Part shown: positions 1-4,743 of the stretch, in pieces | Layout: each line of letters begins with the position of its first letter | Position numbering within the stretch: position 1 is the first letter of the stretch | From: Candidatus Saccharibacteria bacterium UBA7683 | Lineage (GTDB): Bacteria; Patescibacteriota; Saccharimonadia; Saccharimonadales; UBA7683 | Reading direction: 5' to 3' | Length of the DNA: 5,073 nucleotides | Assembly: GCA_002482925.1 (NCBI GenBank) | Contig: DLGX01000063.1 | Location: 1 to 5,073 of the forward strand | Notes under the pieces: model-generated | Told to the model about the DNA's origin: nothing | The model's database searches: none | The model's input: the letters and a program-made list of their open reading frames with translations, nothing else | Made by a program: the position numbers and the translations under genes

Positions 1-197
1 TCTCGGCCGTCCCAGTTTGGATTTTTTGGATCGTGTTTCAAAATATCAAAATAAAGTGCAGTAAAAATGTCGGCCATTCCAAGTGGACCAGCTGAATGTC
101 CACTACCAGCATGTTCTAAAGCTTTAATGATATCTTTTCGAATATCATTAGCGATGTTTTCAAGCTGTGGGATGGTGTATGTCCGTTGCTTCACCAT
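1..197 (-). CDS. tkt: transketolase, N-terminal fragment (runs off the left edge)
   Basis: Transketolase moves two-carbon ketol units between sugar phosphates in the cytoplasm, using thiamine diphosphate, in the non-oxidative pentose phosphate pathway. Only the first 65 residues lie in the window. They contain the family's N-terminal signature GSGHSAGPLGMADIFTALYF (residues 31-50), whose His belongs to the cofactor and substrate pocket, followed by the usual HDPKNPNWDGR stretch. The ATG at 197 is chosen because an AGAGGG ribosome-binding site lies upstream (208-213), with a somewhat long 10-nt spacing, and a promoter lies just beyond. Whether this is a full-length enzyme or the N-terminal half of a split transketolase cannot be told, because the 3' end is outside. 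It follows rpiB and rpe on the same strand, which fits a pentose phosphate cluster. Confidence 0.93.
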   Translation of the reverse strand, partial: MVKQRTYTIPQLENIANDIRKDIIKALEHAGSGHSAGPLGMADIFTALYFDILKHDPKNPNWDGR

Positions 198-224
198 TAG
201 TTTTTGACCCTCTTTCTTGTCTAA

Positions 225-255
225 AGTATACCATAAGCGCAATTTTTACGCGCAA
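225..255 (-). promoter_or_regulatory. promoter of transketolase gene
   Basis: Read on the minus strand, a TATACT -10 box (230 to 225) is preceded by TG one base upstream, giving an extended -10. A weaker TTGCGC -35 box lies at 255 to 250 with a 19-bp spacer. Transcription should begin near 218, leaving a leader of about 20 nt that carries the AGAGGG ribosome-binding site. The TTGCGC hexamer is repeated at 242 to 237 inside the spacer, 13 bp from the first copy. Confidence 0.6.
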
Positions 256-309
256 GAATTTATTGTAGTCAGAATGTGTTTAAGAAACAATATATATCTT
301 TGAAATTCT

Positions 310-942
310 TTATGGTAATAGCTTAGAAAGTGCTTCGTATGCAAGCCCTGCATTTGGTGTGTGTTGAATAAATCCGCCCACATTTATAACATCAATTCCG
401 GCACGTGCTAGTTCAGAAACATTTGATTCATTAACGCCGCCATCCCATGCTATCTCTAGCTTTGAATTTAACGCTTTTATTTGTGCTACTTTTTCAAGAA
501 GATCTAAATTAGCAGTGCTACCGCCTTGATGCCCTAGGTTTCCGCTGAAAATAAGTACATGTTGAATCTCTGTGCTGTACTGCTTAATAACCTCTGGTTT
601 AGTTTCTGGAAATAGCACCACACCGCAAGAAATACCTGCTTCATTAAGCGCGCGAGCAAATTGCCGAATGTCGCAATCACTTTCCGCATGTATAACAACA
701 AGATTGGGTTTTAGGCTAATCAGCGCTTCAAGTTGAGAATCAGGTTTTTGAAACATTACATGTACGTCAGCAACAACATCTTCAGGCCACCATATTTGAT
801 CTGTTGAAACACTGGTATTTGGTGTAAATACACCGTCCATTAAATCTATATGGATACGCTTTGCGAAATTTTGTACACGCTCAATTTGCGTGCGGTATAC
901 GTGGGGATCTTCTGCTGTAATAGTAGGTACAATTATTGCCAT
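310..942 (-). CDS. rpe: ribulose-phosphate 3-epimerase family protein
   Basis: This 210-residue TIM-barrel protein most likely interconverts D-ribulose-5-P and D-xylulose-5-P in the cytoplasm. The family landmarks appear in order: the strand-1 motif VPTITAED (canonical PSILSAD), IHIDLMDGVFTPN (30-42) with metal ligand His31 and catalytic Asp33, DVHVM (59-63) with His61, VIHAES (83-88) with His85, and WDGGVN (166-171) with the second catalytic Asp167. The phosphate-binding end reads INVGGFI instead of the usual AGSAIF type. The flexible loop that normally reads NPGFGGQ is NLGHQGG here, so this is a divergent member and a related phosphosugar epimerase activity is possible. Length is slightly below the usual 215-230. 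It starts 15 nt after the rpiB stop. No Shine-Dalgarno precedes the ATG; an extended -10 box does. The adjacent gene for RpiB, which uses the same substrate, supports the Rpe assignment. Confidence 0.88.
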   Translation of the reverse strand: MAIIVPTITAEDPHVYRTQIERVQNFAKRIHIDLMDGVFTPNTSVSTDQIWWPEDVVADVHVMFQKPDSQLEALISLKPNLVVIHAESDCDIRQFARALNEAGISCGVVLFPETKPEVIKQYSTEIQHVLIFSGNLGHQGGSTANLDLLEKVAQIKALNSKLEIAWDGGVNESNVSELARAGIDVINVGGFIQHTPNAGLAYEALSKLLP

Positions 943-960
943 AGCACTATTGTAGCACTA
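942..960 (-). repeat. 8-bp direct repeat spanning the rpiB stop and rpe start
   Basis: TAGTGCTA (minus strand) occurs at 960-953 and again at 949-942, a period of 11 bp or about one helical turn. The first copy supplies the rpiB stop codon TAG and the second runs into the rpe ATG. The TACAAT -10 hexamer straddles the two copies. It could be an operator or a trace of a small duplication. Confidence 0.5.
949..957 (-). promoter_or_regulatory. extended -10 promoter placed for a leaderless rpe transcript
   Basis: On the minus strand TGC-TACAAT (957 to 949) is a good extended -10 element. The hexamer ends exactly 6 nt before the rpe ATG at 942, so the expected start of transcription falls on the A of the start codon. 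No convincing -35 box is at 17 bp; a TTGACG is nearby but only 11 bp upstream. The element overlaps the last codons of rpiB. rpe has no Shine-Dalgarno, which fits leaderless translation, though simple read-through from rpiB is possible too. Confidence 0.4.
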
Positions 961-1407
961 GATATCGTCAAGCTCTTGGTTGCGCCTGATGTACCGTGGT
1001 GCAGCAGAGAACTTGGTTTCAAGCCACGTAGTAATAATATTTTTTACATTATTTATATCGCCGTCTAACACTCTGGCTGGAAGGCTTAAAACGTTACTAT
1101 CATTATCTATACGTGTTTTTTCAGCTTCATATTCGTCCCATACTACTGATGCTCTAATGCCTTTAAATCGGTTTGCTGCCATTGCCATGCCTTGCCCACC
1201 GCCGCAAATTAAAATTGCACGAGGATCACGATCTTCAGAAGTAAGTACTTTATGCGCTGCTTTTTGTGCGAATTGCGGATAATCATCGTTAGGGTCAAGC
1301 TTTCTATCGCCAACATCCTCAACTTCTATGCCTTCTTTTTTAAGCCATGCTTCGACAGCTTCTTTAAGGTGAAATCCTTGATGATCGGAACCAATATATA
1401 CTTTCAT
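958..1407 (-). CDS. rpiB: ribose-5-phosphate isomerase B
   Basis: RpiB interconverts ribose-5-P and ribulose-5-P in the cytoplasm. The 149-residue protein is the normal length for the RpiB/LacA family. Visible landmarks are the N-terminal IGSDHQGF (5-12, Asp8 and His9), the catalytic loop ILICGGGQGMAMAANRFKG (65-83) with the base Cys68, and NDSNVLSLPAR (102-112). The loop has Gly70 where enterobacterial enzymes carry Thr. At the position before NDSNV, where E. coli has the ring-opening His (HNDTN), this protein has Asp101. The Cys makes it an RpiB of the E. coli type, unlike the mycobacterial type that uses Glu. The start is ATG at 1407, with GGAG (1416-1419) 8 nt upstream. It lies downstream of gap, separated by a 53-nt palindrome, and is followed by rpe. 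Confidence 0.93.
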   Translation of the reverse strand: MKVYIGSDHQGFHLKEAVEAWLKKEGIEVEDVGDRKLDPNDDYPQFAQKAAHKVLTSEDRDPRAILICGGGQGMAMAANRFKGIRASVVWDEYEAEKTRIDNDSNVLSLPARVLDGDINNVKNIITTWLETKFSAAPRYIRRNQELDDI

Positions 1408-1419
1408 GATTTAGTCTCC

Positions 1420-1472
1420 GTCATTTTGAGCTTGTCGAAAAATCTAGATCCTTCGACTTTGCTCAGGATGAC
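1420..1472. repeat. interspersed palindromic element of the 'FDFAQDD' type
   Basis: This 53-nt imperfect palindrome has 12-nt outer arms (GTCATTTTGAGC at 1420-1431 and GCTCAGGATGAC at 1461-1472), a TT/TTT internal loop, 11-nt inner arms (1434-1444 and 1447-1457) and a TA centre. On the plus strand the outer arm has two T-G wobbles and the inner arm two A-C mismatches; on the minus strand the roles swap. From memory, near-identical palindromes are scattered through genomes of unrelated bacteria. The plus-strand frame at 1452-1472 spells FDFAQDD, the spurious peptide such elements often give in annotations. It lies 9 nt after the gap stop and abuts the rpiB GGAG site, so in a gap-rpiB message it forms a hairpin at the ribosome-binding site. 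No T-tract follows on the minus strand, so it is not a typical intrinsic terminator. Confidence 0.8.
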
Positions 1473-1480
1473 ATTCTGAA

Positions 1481-2506
1481 TTATTTTTTTAAGTTTTTTC
1501 CTAGATCAACAGTTAGTTCTACAAGACGGTTAGAATAGCCCCATTCATTGTCGTACCATGCCACAACTTTAAGGAGGTTTCCCCCTACAACGTTGGTTAA
1601 TTTAAGGTCAACAATTGCTGAGTGGCTATTACCAATGTAATCAGATGAAACCAGTTCTTCTTCAGTTGCCGTTAATATACCCTGATAAAAAGGTTCCTGG
1701 GCAGCTTTTTTAAAGACTTCATTAACCTCTTCTACGGTAACATCGCGCTTGGTTACTACTACAAAATCTGAAAGTGAAACAACCGGAGTAGGAACTCGCA
1801 CGCTCATTCCACCAAAGATACCTTCAAGCGCAGGAAGCGCCTTTGCGGCAGCGATAGACGCGCCAGTAGTGGTTGGCACGATATTTTCTGCAGCTGCGCG
1901 AGCTTCGCGAAGATCTTTAGCAGGTGCATCTTGAAGTTTTTGGCTAGCGGTGTAGCTATGAACAGTTGTCATCATGGCTTTTTCAATACCAAATGCTGAT
2001 TCTAAAACTGCCATCACGGGGGTGATGCAGTTTGTAGTACAACTTGCGTTGCTTATAACATCGCCGACAGCAGCAATTTTGTCATCATTCACGCCTAGCA
2101 CTATAGTCTGAGCACCTTCGCCCTTAGCAGGTGCTGAAATAATGACTTTTTTTGCACCACCACCCTCTACGTGTGCTTTTGCAAGTGCCGGATCTACAAA
2201 GAATCCAGTAGATTCTATTACCACATCAATATCATGCGCACCCCATGGTAATTTTGCAGGTTCTTTTTCTGCAAACACATGAATTTTTTTACCATCTACA
2301 GTAATGCCATCAGCGTTCGCTTCAATAGATTCATACCAGTCATGTCCTGGATAGTTAGAATCGTATTTTAAAAGATGCGCTAGCGTTTTGTTATCTGTTA
2401 AATCATTGATAGCAATTACTTCGACATCGTTTCTTGCATGTAAAATTTTAAAGGCATTTCGGCCAATTCTTCCAAACCCATTAATAGCAACTCGAACTTT
2501 AGTCAT
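1481..2506 (-). CDS. gap: glyceraldehyde-3-phosphate dehydrogenase, type I
   Basis: This enzyme oxidises and phosphorylates glyceraldehyde-3-P to 1,3-bisphosphoglycerate, reducing a nicotinamide cofactor, in cytoplasmic glycolysis. At 341 residues it has normal length. The Rossmann motif NGFGRIGR (9-16) and AINDLTD (32-38), with the Asp typical of NAD-preferring forms, open the protein. The catalytic site is SNASCTTNC (152-160) with Cys156, and TVHSYTASQ (181-189) with His183. TTTGAS (212-217) and SVRVPTP (235-241) supply the phosphate-binding Thr, Gly and Arg. WYDNEWGYSNR (317-327) near the C-terminus is a family hallmark. The segment after LLKYDS reads NYPGHDW rather than the usual VHGRF, and SYTASQ replaces AYTxDQ, which marks a divergent branch. 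The ATG at 2506 has a strong GGAGGG site (2513-2518) 6 nt upstream. It is first in the left block and divergent from the unknown gene at 2629. Confidence 0.97.
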   Translation of the reverse strand: MTKVRVAINGFGRIGRNAFKILHARNDVEVIAINDLTDNKTLAHLLKYDSNYPGHDWYESIEANADGITVDGKKIHVFAEKEPAKLPWGAHDIDVVIESTGFFVDPALAKAHVEGGGAKKVIISAPAKGEGAQTIVLGVNDDKIAAVGDVISNASCTTNCITPVMAVLESAFGIEKAMMTTVHSYTASQKLQDAPAKDLREARAAAENIVPTTTGASIAAAKALPALEGIFGGMSVRVPTPVVSLSDFVVVTKRDVTVEEVNEVFKKAAQEPFYQGILTATEEELVSSDYIGNSHSAIVDLKLTNVVGGNLLKVVAWYDNEWGYSNRLVELTVDLGKNLKK

Positions 2507-2555
2507 TCCACACCCTCCAATTAGTCTTCAGAAATTTATATCTAAATCTAACAAC

Positions 2556-2585
2556 AGTATATAACGCTTATGATTCAGATGACAA
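2556..2585 (-). promoter_or_regulatory. gap promoter
   Basis: On the minus strand TTGTCA (2585 to 2580) and TATACT (2561 to 2556) are separated by 18 bp, a good housekeeping-sigma promoter. Transcription should start near 2549, giving a leader of about 43 nt that ends in the GGAGGG ribosome-binding site at 2518-2513. The -35 box is 4 bp from the -35 box of the divergent promoter. Confidence 0.72.
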
Positions 2586-2589
2586 GGTA

Positions 2590-2618
2590 TTGACATTTGT
2601 TATTTTATTTGATATAAT
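2590..2618 (+). promoter_or_regulatory. perfect-consensus promoter of the unknown gene
   Basis: TTGACA (2590-2595), a 17-bp AT-rich spacer and TATAAT (2613-2618) match the housekeeping sigma consensus at every position. The expected transcription start is at about 2625-2627, only 2-4 nt before the ATG at 2629, so the message would be essentially leaderless. The same bases could be read as an in-frame TTG start at 2590, but that would put the start codon on the -35 box. Confidence 0.85.
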
Positions 2619-2628
2619 ATATATCACT

Positions 2629-3312
2629 ATGTACAAATCACATGCTAAACAAGCGAAGAACACGCTCAGCAAGTACAGCGACTTAGAAGGTGTTGTGCTC
2701 ACCTCTGAGGCATGGGATTCTGTAGAAAACTTTGTTCTTAAGGGCAATGAACGCCCAGATTTTTTACTAGTTGAAGAGGCTTTTTTAGACCTAGATGATA
2801 CTTTAGTAAATAACAAAAAATTAAGAAGATGTGCTGCATTCTTTGGTGAGATAAGCAGCACGAAACCACGACCACGACCTAGCACGTCTGAGGCCATAGG
2901 AATGATAAGCACAGGCCACGCGAAAGCGGTTCGTACCGGTATAGGAGATTATTACTTAGGTGTCATCCAAACTACAGGCACACCTGAATTAACAGTGTTT
3001 GAAGAAGACCCAGTAGGCGGACGAGTCAAGGTATTTGATATTTCAACTGGACATGATGCATTCACACCTAAAAACGTAATGAGACCAGACTTAATTGAAT
3101 TACATGAAGGGCAGCTAATAATTCTTCGTGGGAATGCTACATTTGCAGAAATAGATGGCGACCATCGATTTAGAAAGTCGACCGTACCCCATGCACTTGA
3201 TATTTCTCAGCATGGACAAATTACTGCTATGACTTCACACGCAGTCATGTCAGAAACCGACGTATGGCTTCCTCACGCCGATGCAGCGGGAATACCTCGC
3301 TTTACGAAGTAG
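2629..3312 (+). CDS. protein of unknown function, likely from a leaderless mRNA
   Basis: I do not recognise this 227-residue protein. It has no signal peptide and no membrane segment, so it should be cytoplasmic. The first 80 residues are charged and probably helical, with an acidic stretch (49-58, EEAFLDLDDT). A Pro/Arg-rich linker follows (PRPRPS, 80-85). The remainder (about 90-227) looks like beta-rich globular sequence with many His residues and contains ISTGH twice (93-97 and 138-142). The segment LIELHEGQLIILRG (155-168) has a faint cupin-like look, but I would not assign it. The ATG at 2629 is chosen over the in-frame TTG at 2590 because the latter is the -35 box of a consensus promoter. 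There is no Shine-Dalgarno. Codon use resembles the neighbours, so there is no sign of recent transfer. It is the only plus-strand gene in the window and is divergent from gap. Confidence 0.85.
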   Translation: MYKSHAKQAKNTLSKYSDLEGVVLTSEAWDSVENFVLKGNERPDFLLVEEAFLDLDDTLVNNKKLRRCAAFFGEISSTKPRPRPSTSEAIGMISTGHAKAVRTGIGDYYLGVIQTTGTPELTVFEEDPVGGRVKVFDISTGHDAFTPKNVMRPDLIELHEGQLIILRGNATFAEIDGDHRFRKSTVPHALDISQHGQITAMTSHAVMSETDVWLPHADAAGIPRFTK

Positions 3313-3315
3313 TAC

Positions 3316-3891
3316 TTACACTTGTTGATTAAGATATCGAAGTAGAATCAATGCAGAGCGCTCTTCACTCATTCGCCCATCAAGTGCGATTTTTTTAGCT
3401 TCCTCAAAAGAGACCTCTTCTACATCAATTTGTTCACCGGTTTCTAGCTTCTGTTCAACCCTACTCCATTTTGTACTTACAAAGTATATTAGATCCCACT
3501 GCACCGTGGTGCCACAAATTGAGGTATGAAAATGTTTGGCTTCTTCAAGTTTTACGCCAGCTTCTTCTTCAGCTTCTTCATGTGCTTTTTTTGTAGCAGG
3601 TACTGCTATATCTGCTTTGGAATCAAGGAATTCATTGTATTCAGCTAATGAATCAAAAACTTTACCACCAGGAAGCCTGTAGTCGTCAGCGTTAAGTTCA
3701 TAGCGGTGTTCTTTGGTAAGAAGTACGACCTTCTTTTCAAGATCTACTAATATAAGTCTGATTCCAGGTGCTCTACGTGCCCATTCAAATGTAATAGTCT
3801 TTACACCATCGGTCATATCTTGGTTCACAATTTCTAGCATTCTACCCTGGTACACCACAGCTTCTGCACCAGCTTTTTGAAGCTTTCCCAT
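3316..3891 (-). CDS. Nudix hydrolase with an interrupted Nudix box
   Basis: Nudix enzymes cleave nucleoside diphosphates linked to another group; the substrate here is unknown. With the ATG at 3891 the protein has 191 residues. The core starts at RRAPGIRLILVD (39-50), then the loop YRLPGGK (71-77) and the metal-binding helix HEEAEEEAGV (104-113). The box is unusual in two ways. About 15 extra residues (within 78-100) separate GG from the helix. The Arg of the consensus REUxEExGU is replaced by Glu105, while the metal-binding glutamates Glu106, Glu109 and Glu110 remain. Fold and length recall ADP-ribose or nucleotide-sugar pyrophosphatases. An upstream ATG at 3972 is in frame but would overlap the pyrophosphatase gene by 80 nt. 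The chosen start is 1 nt past that gene's stop, suggesting translational coupling; no good Shine-Dalgarno is visible. Confidence 0.88.
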   Translation of the reverse strand: MGKLQKAGAEAVVYQGRMLEIVNQDMTDGVKTITFEWARRAPGIRLILVDLEKKVVLLTKEHRYELNADDYRLPGGKVFDSLAEYNEFLDSKADIAVPATKKAHEEAEEEAGVKLEEAKHFHTSICGTTVQWDLIYFVSTKWSRVEQKLETGEQIDVEEVSFEEAKKIALDGRMSEERSALILLRYLNQQV

Positions 3892-3892
3892 A

Positions 3893-4429
3893 TTAGGCTT
3901 CGTTATTCCAACGTTCTTGGCATTCTTTAATAATCTTCTTTGCATCGTCAGCATTACCCCAACCTTGAACAATGGTAGTGCCAGGCTTTTTTAGATCTTT
4001 GTAATGGTTGAAGTGGTGTTCTAGTTGCTTTTTTAGCCCTTCCGGAAGATCTTCAAGCGTATTAATACTGTCACCGCTGTTTCTGTCATCAGCAGGAACT
4101 ACAATAATCTTGTGATCCATTTCACCGCCATCATCAAAATTCAAAACGCCAATAACTTTTGCTTCATTTACTACAAGCCCCATCGGTAGGCCTTCTTCGG
4201 TGATTACAAGCGTATCAAGTTCATCGCCATCTTCGTCTAATGTTTTAGGAATAAACCCATAACTGCATGGTTTTGCAAAAATGCCTGGTTCTACACGATC
4301 AAGTACAAAAATGGCACGCTTACGATCCCATTCTGCTTTTAGCATACTGCCTTTAGGTATTTCAATAACTGTAGTAATTATGCCGTTTTCTACATCACCT
4401 GCATCTAAAATATCGTTAAAGTCTGCCAC
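3893..4429 (-). CDS. ppa: inorganic pyrophosphatase (soluble, family I)
   Basis: This enzyme hydrolyses pyrophosphate to two phosphates in the cytoplasm, pulling biosynthetic reactions forward. The 178-residue protein has normal length for the bacterial family. Active-site residues, by alignment to the E. coli enzyme, are Glu23, Lys31, Glu33, Arg45, Tyr57, the DGDELD signature with Asp67, Asp69 and Asp72, then Asp100, Asp105, Lys107, Tyr143 and Lys144. Three flanking positions are unusual: Ala32 where KYE is typical, Lys53 in place of the usual active-site Tyr before PxNYG, and Ser56 for Asn. Translation starts at GTG (4429), with AGGAG at 4436-4440 and a 6-nt spacer. It has its own promoter upstream and is joined to the Nudix gene downstream with a single base between stop and start. 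Confidence 0.96.
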   Translation of the reverse strand: MADFNDILDAGDVENGIITTVIEIPKGSMLKAEWDRKRAIFVLDRVEPGIFAKPCSYGFIPKTLDEDGDELDTLVITEEGLPMGLVVNEAKVIGVLNFDDGGEMDHKIIVVPADDRNSGDSINTLEDLPEGLKKQLEHHFNHYKDLKKPGTTIVQGWGNADDAKKIIKECQERWNNEA

Positions 4430-4459
4430 TTGGTTCTCCTTTTTTCTTTATCAGATCTT

Positions 4460-4468
4460 ATTGTAACA
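4460..4468 (-). promoter_or_regulatory. ppa promoter, extended -10 type
   Basis: On the minus strand TGT-TACAAT (4468 to 4460) is an extended -10 element about 30 nt upstream of the ppa GTG, leaving room for a leader with the AGGAG site. No convincing -35 box lies 17-18 bp upstream, which is tolerable for an extended -10 promoter. It lies just beyond the stop of the small membrane-protein ORF. Confidence 0.5.
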
Positions 4469-4482
4469 AAATCTTTAGTGGC

Positions 4483-4650
4483 TTAATACTCGGCGCTTGT
4501 TGCTTCGTAGAGATTTTGAGCGCGTGCGTATGGTTTTTTTACGGAAGATTCAATTGAAGTATAGGTTTTGGTGAAAGAATAATTAATCAACTGAATAATG
4601 CAGATTGCTACTGCTGAGAAAATTATTACTGGAATTAATCGTTGAATCAT
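4483..4650 (-). CDS. putative small single-pass membrane protein
   Basis: A 55-residue ORF starts at ATG 4650. A short basic N-terminus (MIQR) is followed by one hydrophobic segment of about 20 residues (roughly 5-26, IPVIIFSAVAICIIQLINYS) and a hydrophilic tail ending in NLYEATSAEY. This is a plausible small inner-membrane protein with no family I recognise. An in-frame GTG at 4683 would add 11 residues but lies inside the trxB terminator hairpin, so the ATG is preferred. No Shine-Dalgarno is seen, and no promoter is clear between the terminator and the ATG, so expression would depend on read-through or an unseen promoter. The ORF could be chance, but the membrane-protein layout and the exact fit between terminator and ppa promoter favour a gene. 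Confidence 0.5.
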   Translation of the reverse strand: MIQRLIPVIIFSAVAICIIQLINYSFTKTYTSIESSVKKPYARAQNLYEATSAEY

Positions 4651-4661
4651 AGGTTTGCCGT

Positions 4662-4694
4662 AAATAAAAAGAAGGTGAAACACCCTCTTCTTTT
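4662..4694 (-). terminator. intrinsic terminator after trxB
   Basis: On the minus strand AAGAAGAGGGTG (4692 to 4681) pairs with CACCTTCTTTTT (4677 to 4666) around a TTT loop. This gives a 12-bp stem with two G-U pairs, flanked by A-residues upstream and continuing into a T-rich tail. On the plus strand the two wobbles become mismatches, so the structure points to minus-strand transcripts. It begins about 50 nt after the trxB stop at 4744. Confidence 0.7.
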
Positions 4695-4743
4695 ATTGCT
4701 AGCAACTATACTCCGACAAATTCAATAAGTAAATTTCTTGTGT

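Noticed and set aside
850..1282. Two plus-strand ORFs opposite rpe and rpiB (850-1068 and 980-1282)
   Set aside because: Shadow frames of well-supported enzymes, with no ribosome-binding site or recognisable domain.
1252..1479. Plus-strand ORF ending in VILSLSKNLDPSTLLRMTF
   Set aside because: It is antisense to rpiB, and its tail is simply the translation of the palindromic repeat, a well-known source of spurious ORFs.
1749..1934. Plus-strand ORF inside gap
   Set aside because: Antisense shadow of a highly conserved gene, with low-complexity Ser/Ala content.
2568..2912. Minus-strand ORF opposite the start of the unknown gene (114 codons)
   Set aside because: It overlaps both divergent promoters and the 5' part of a gene with a consensus promoter, and the translation has no family features.
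3892..3972. 27-residue N-terminal extension of the Nudix protein from an upstream ATG
   Set aside because: It would overlap ppa by 80 nt, and the extra residues come from the conserved ppa C-terminus read in another frame.
4281..4466. Plus-strand ORF opposite the ppa start
   Set aside because: Shadow of ppa that runs into its promoter, with no independent support.
4696..4705. 10-bp perfect palindrome TTGCTAGCAA downstream of trxB
   Set aside because: Too short and isolated to call an operator; it sits next to the terminator but is not needed for it.
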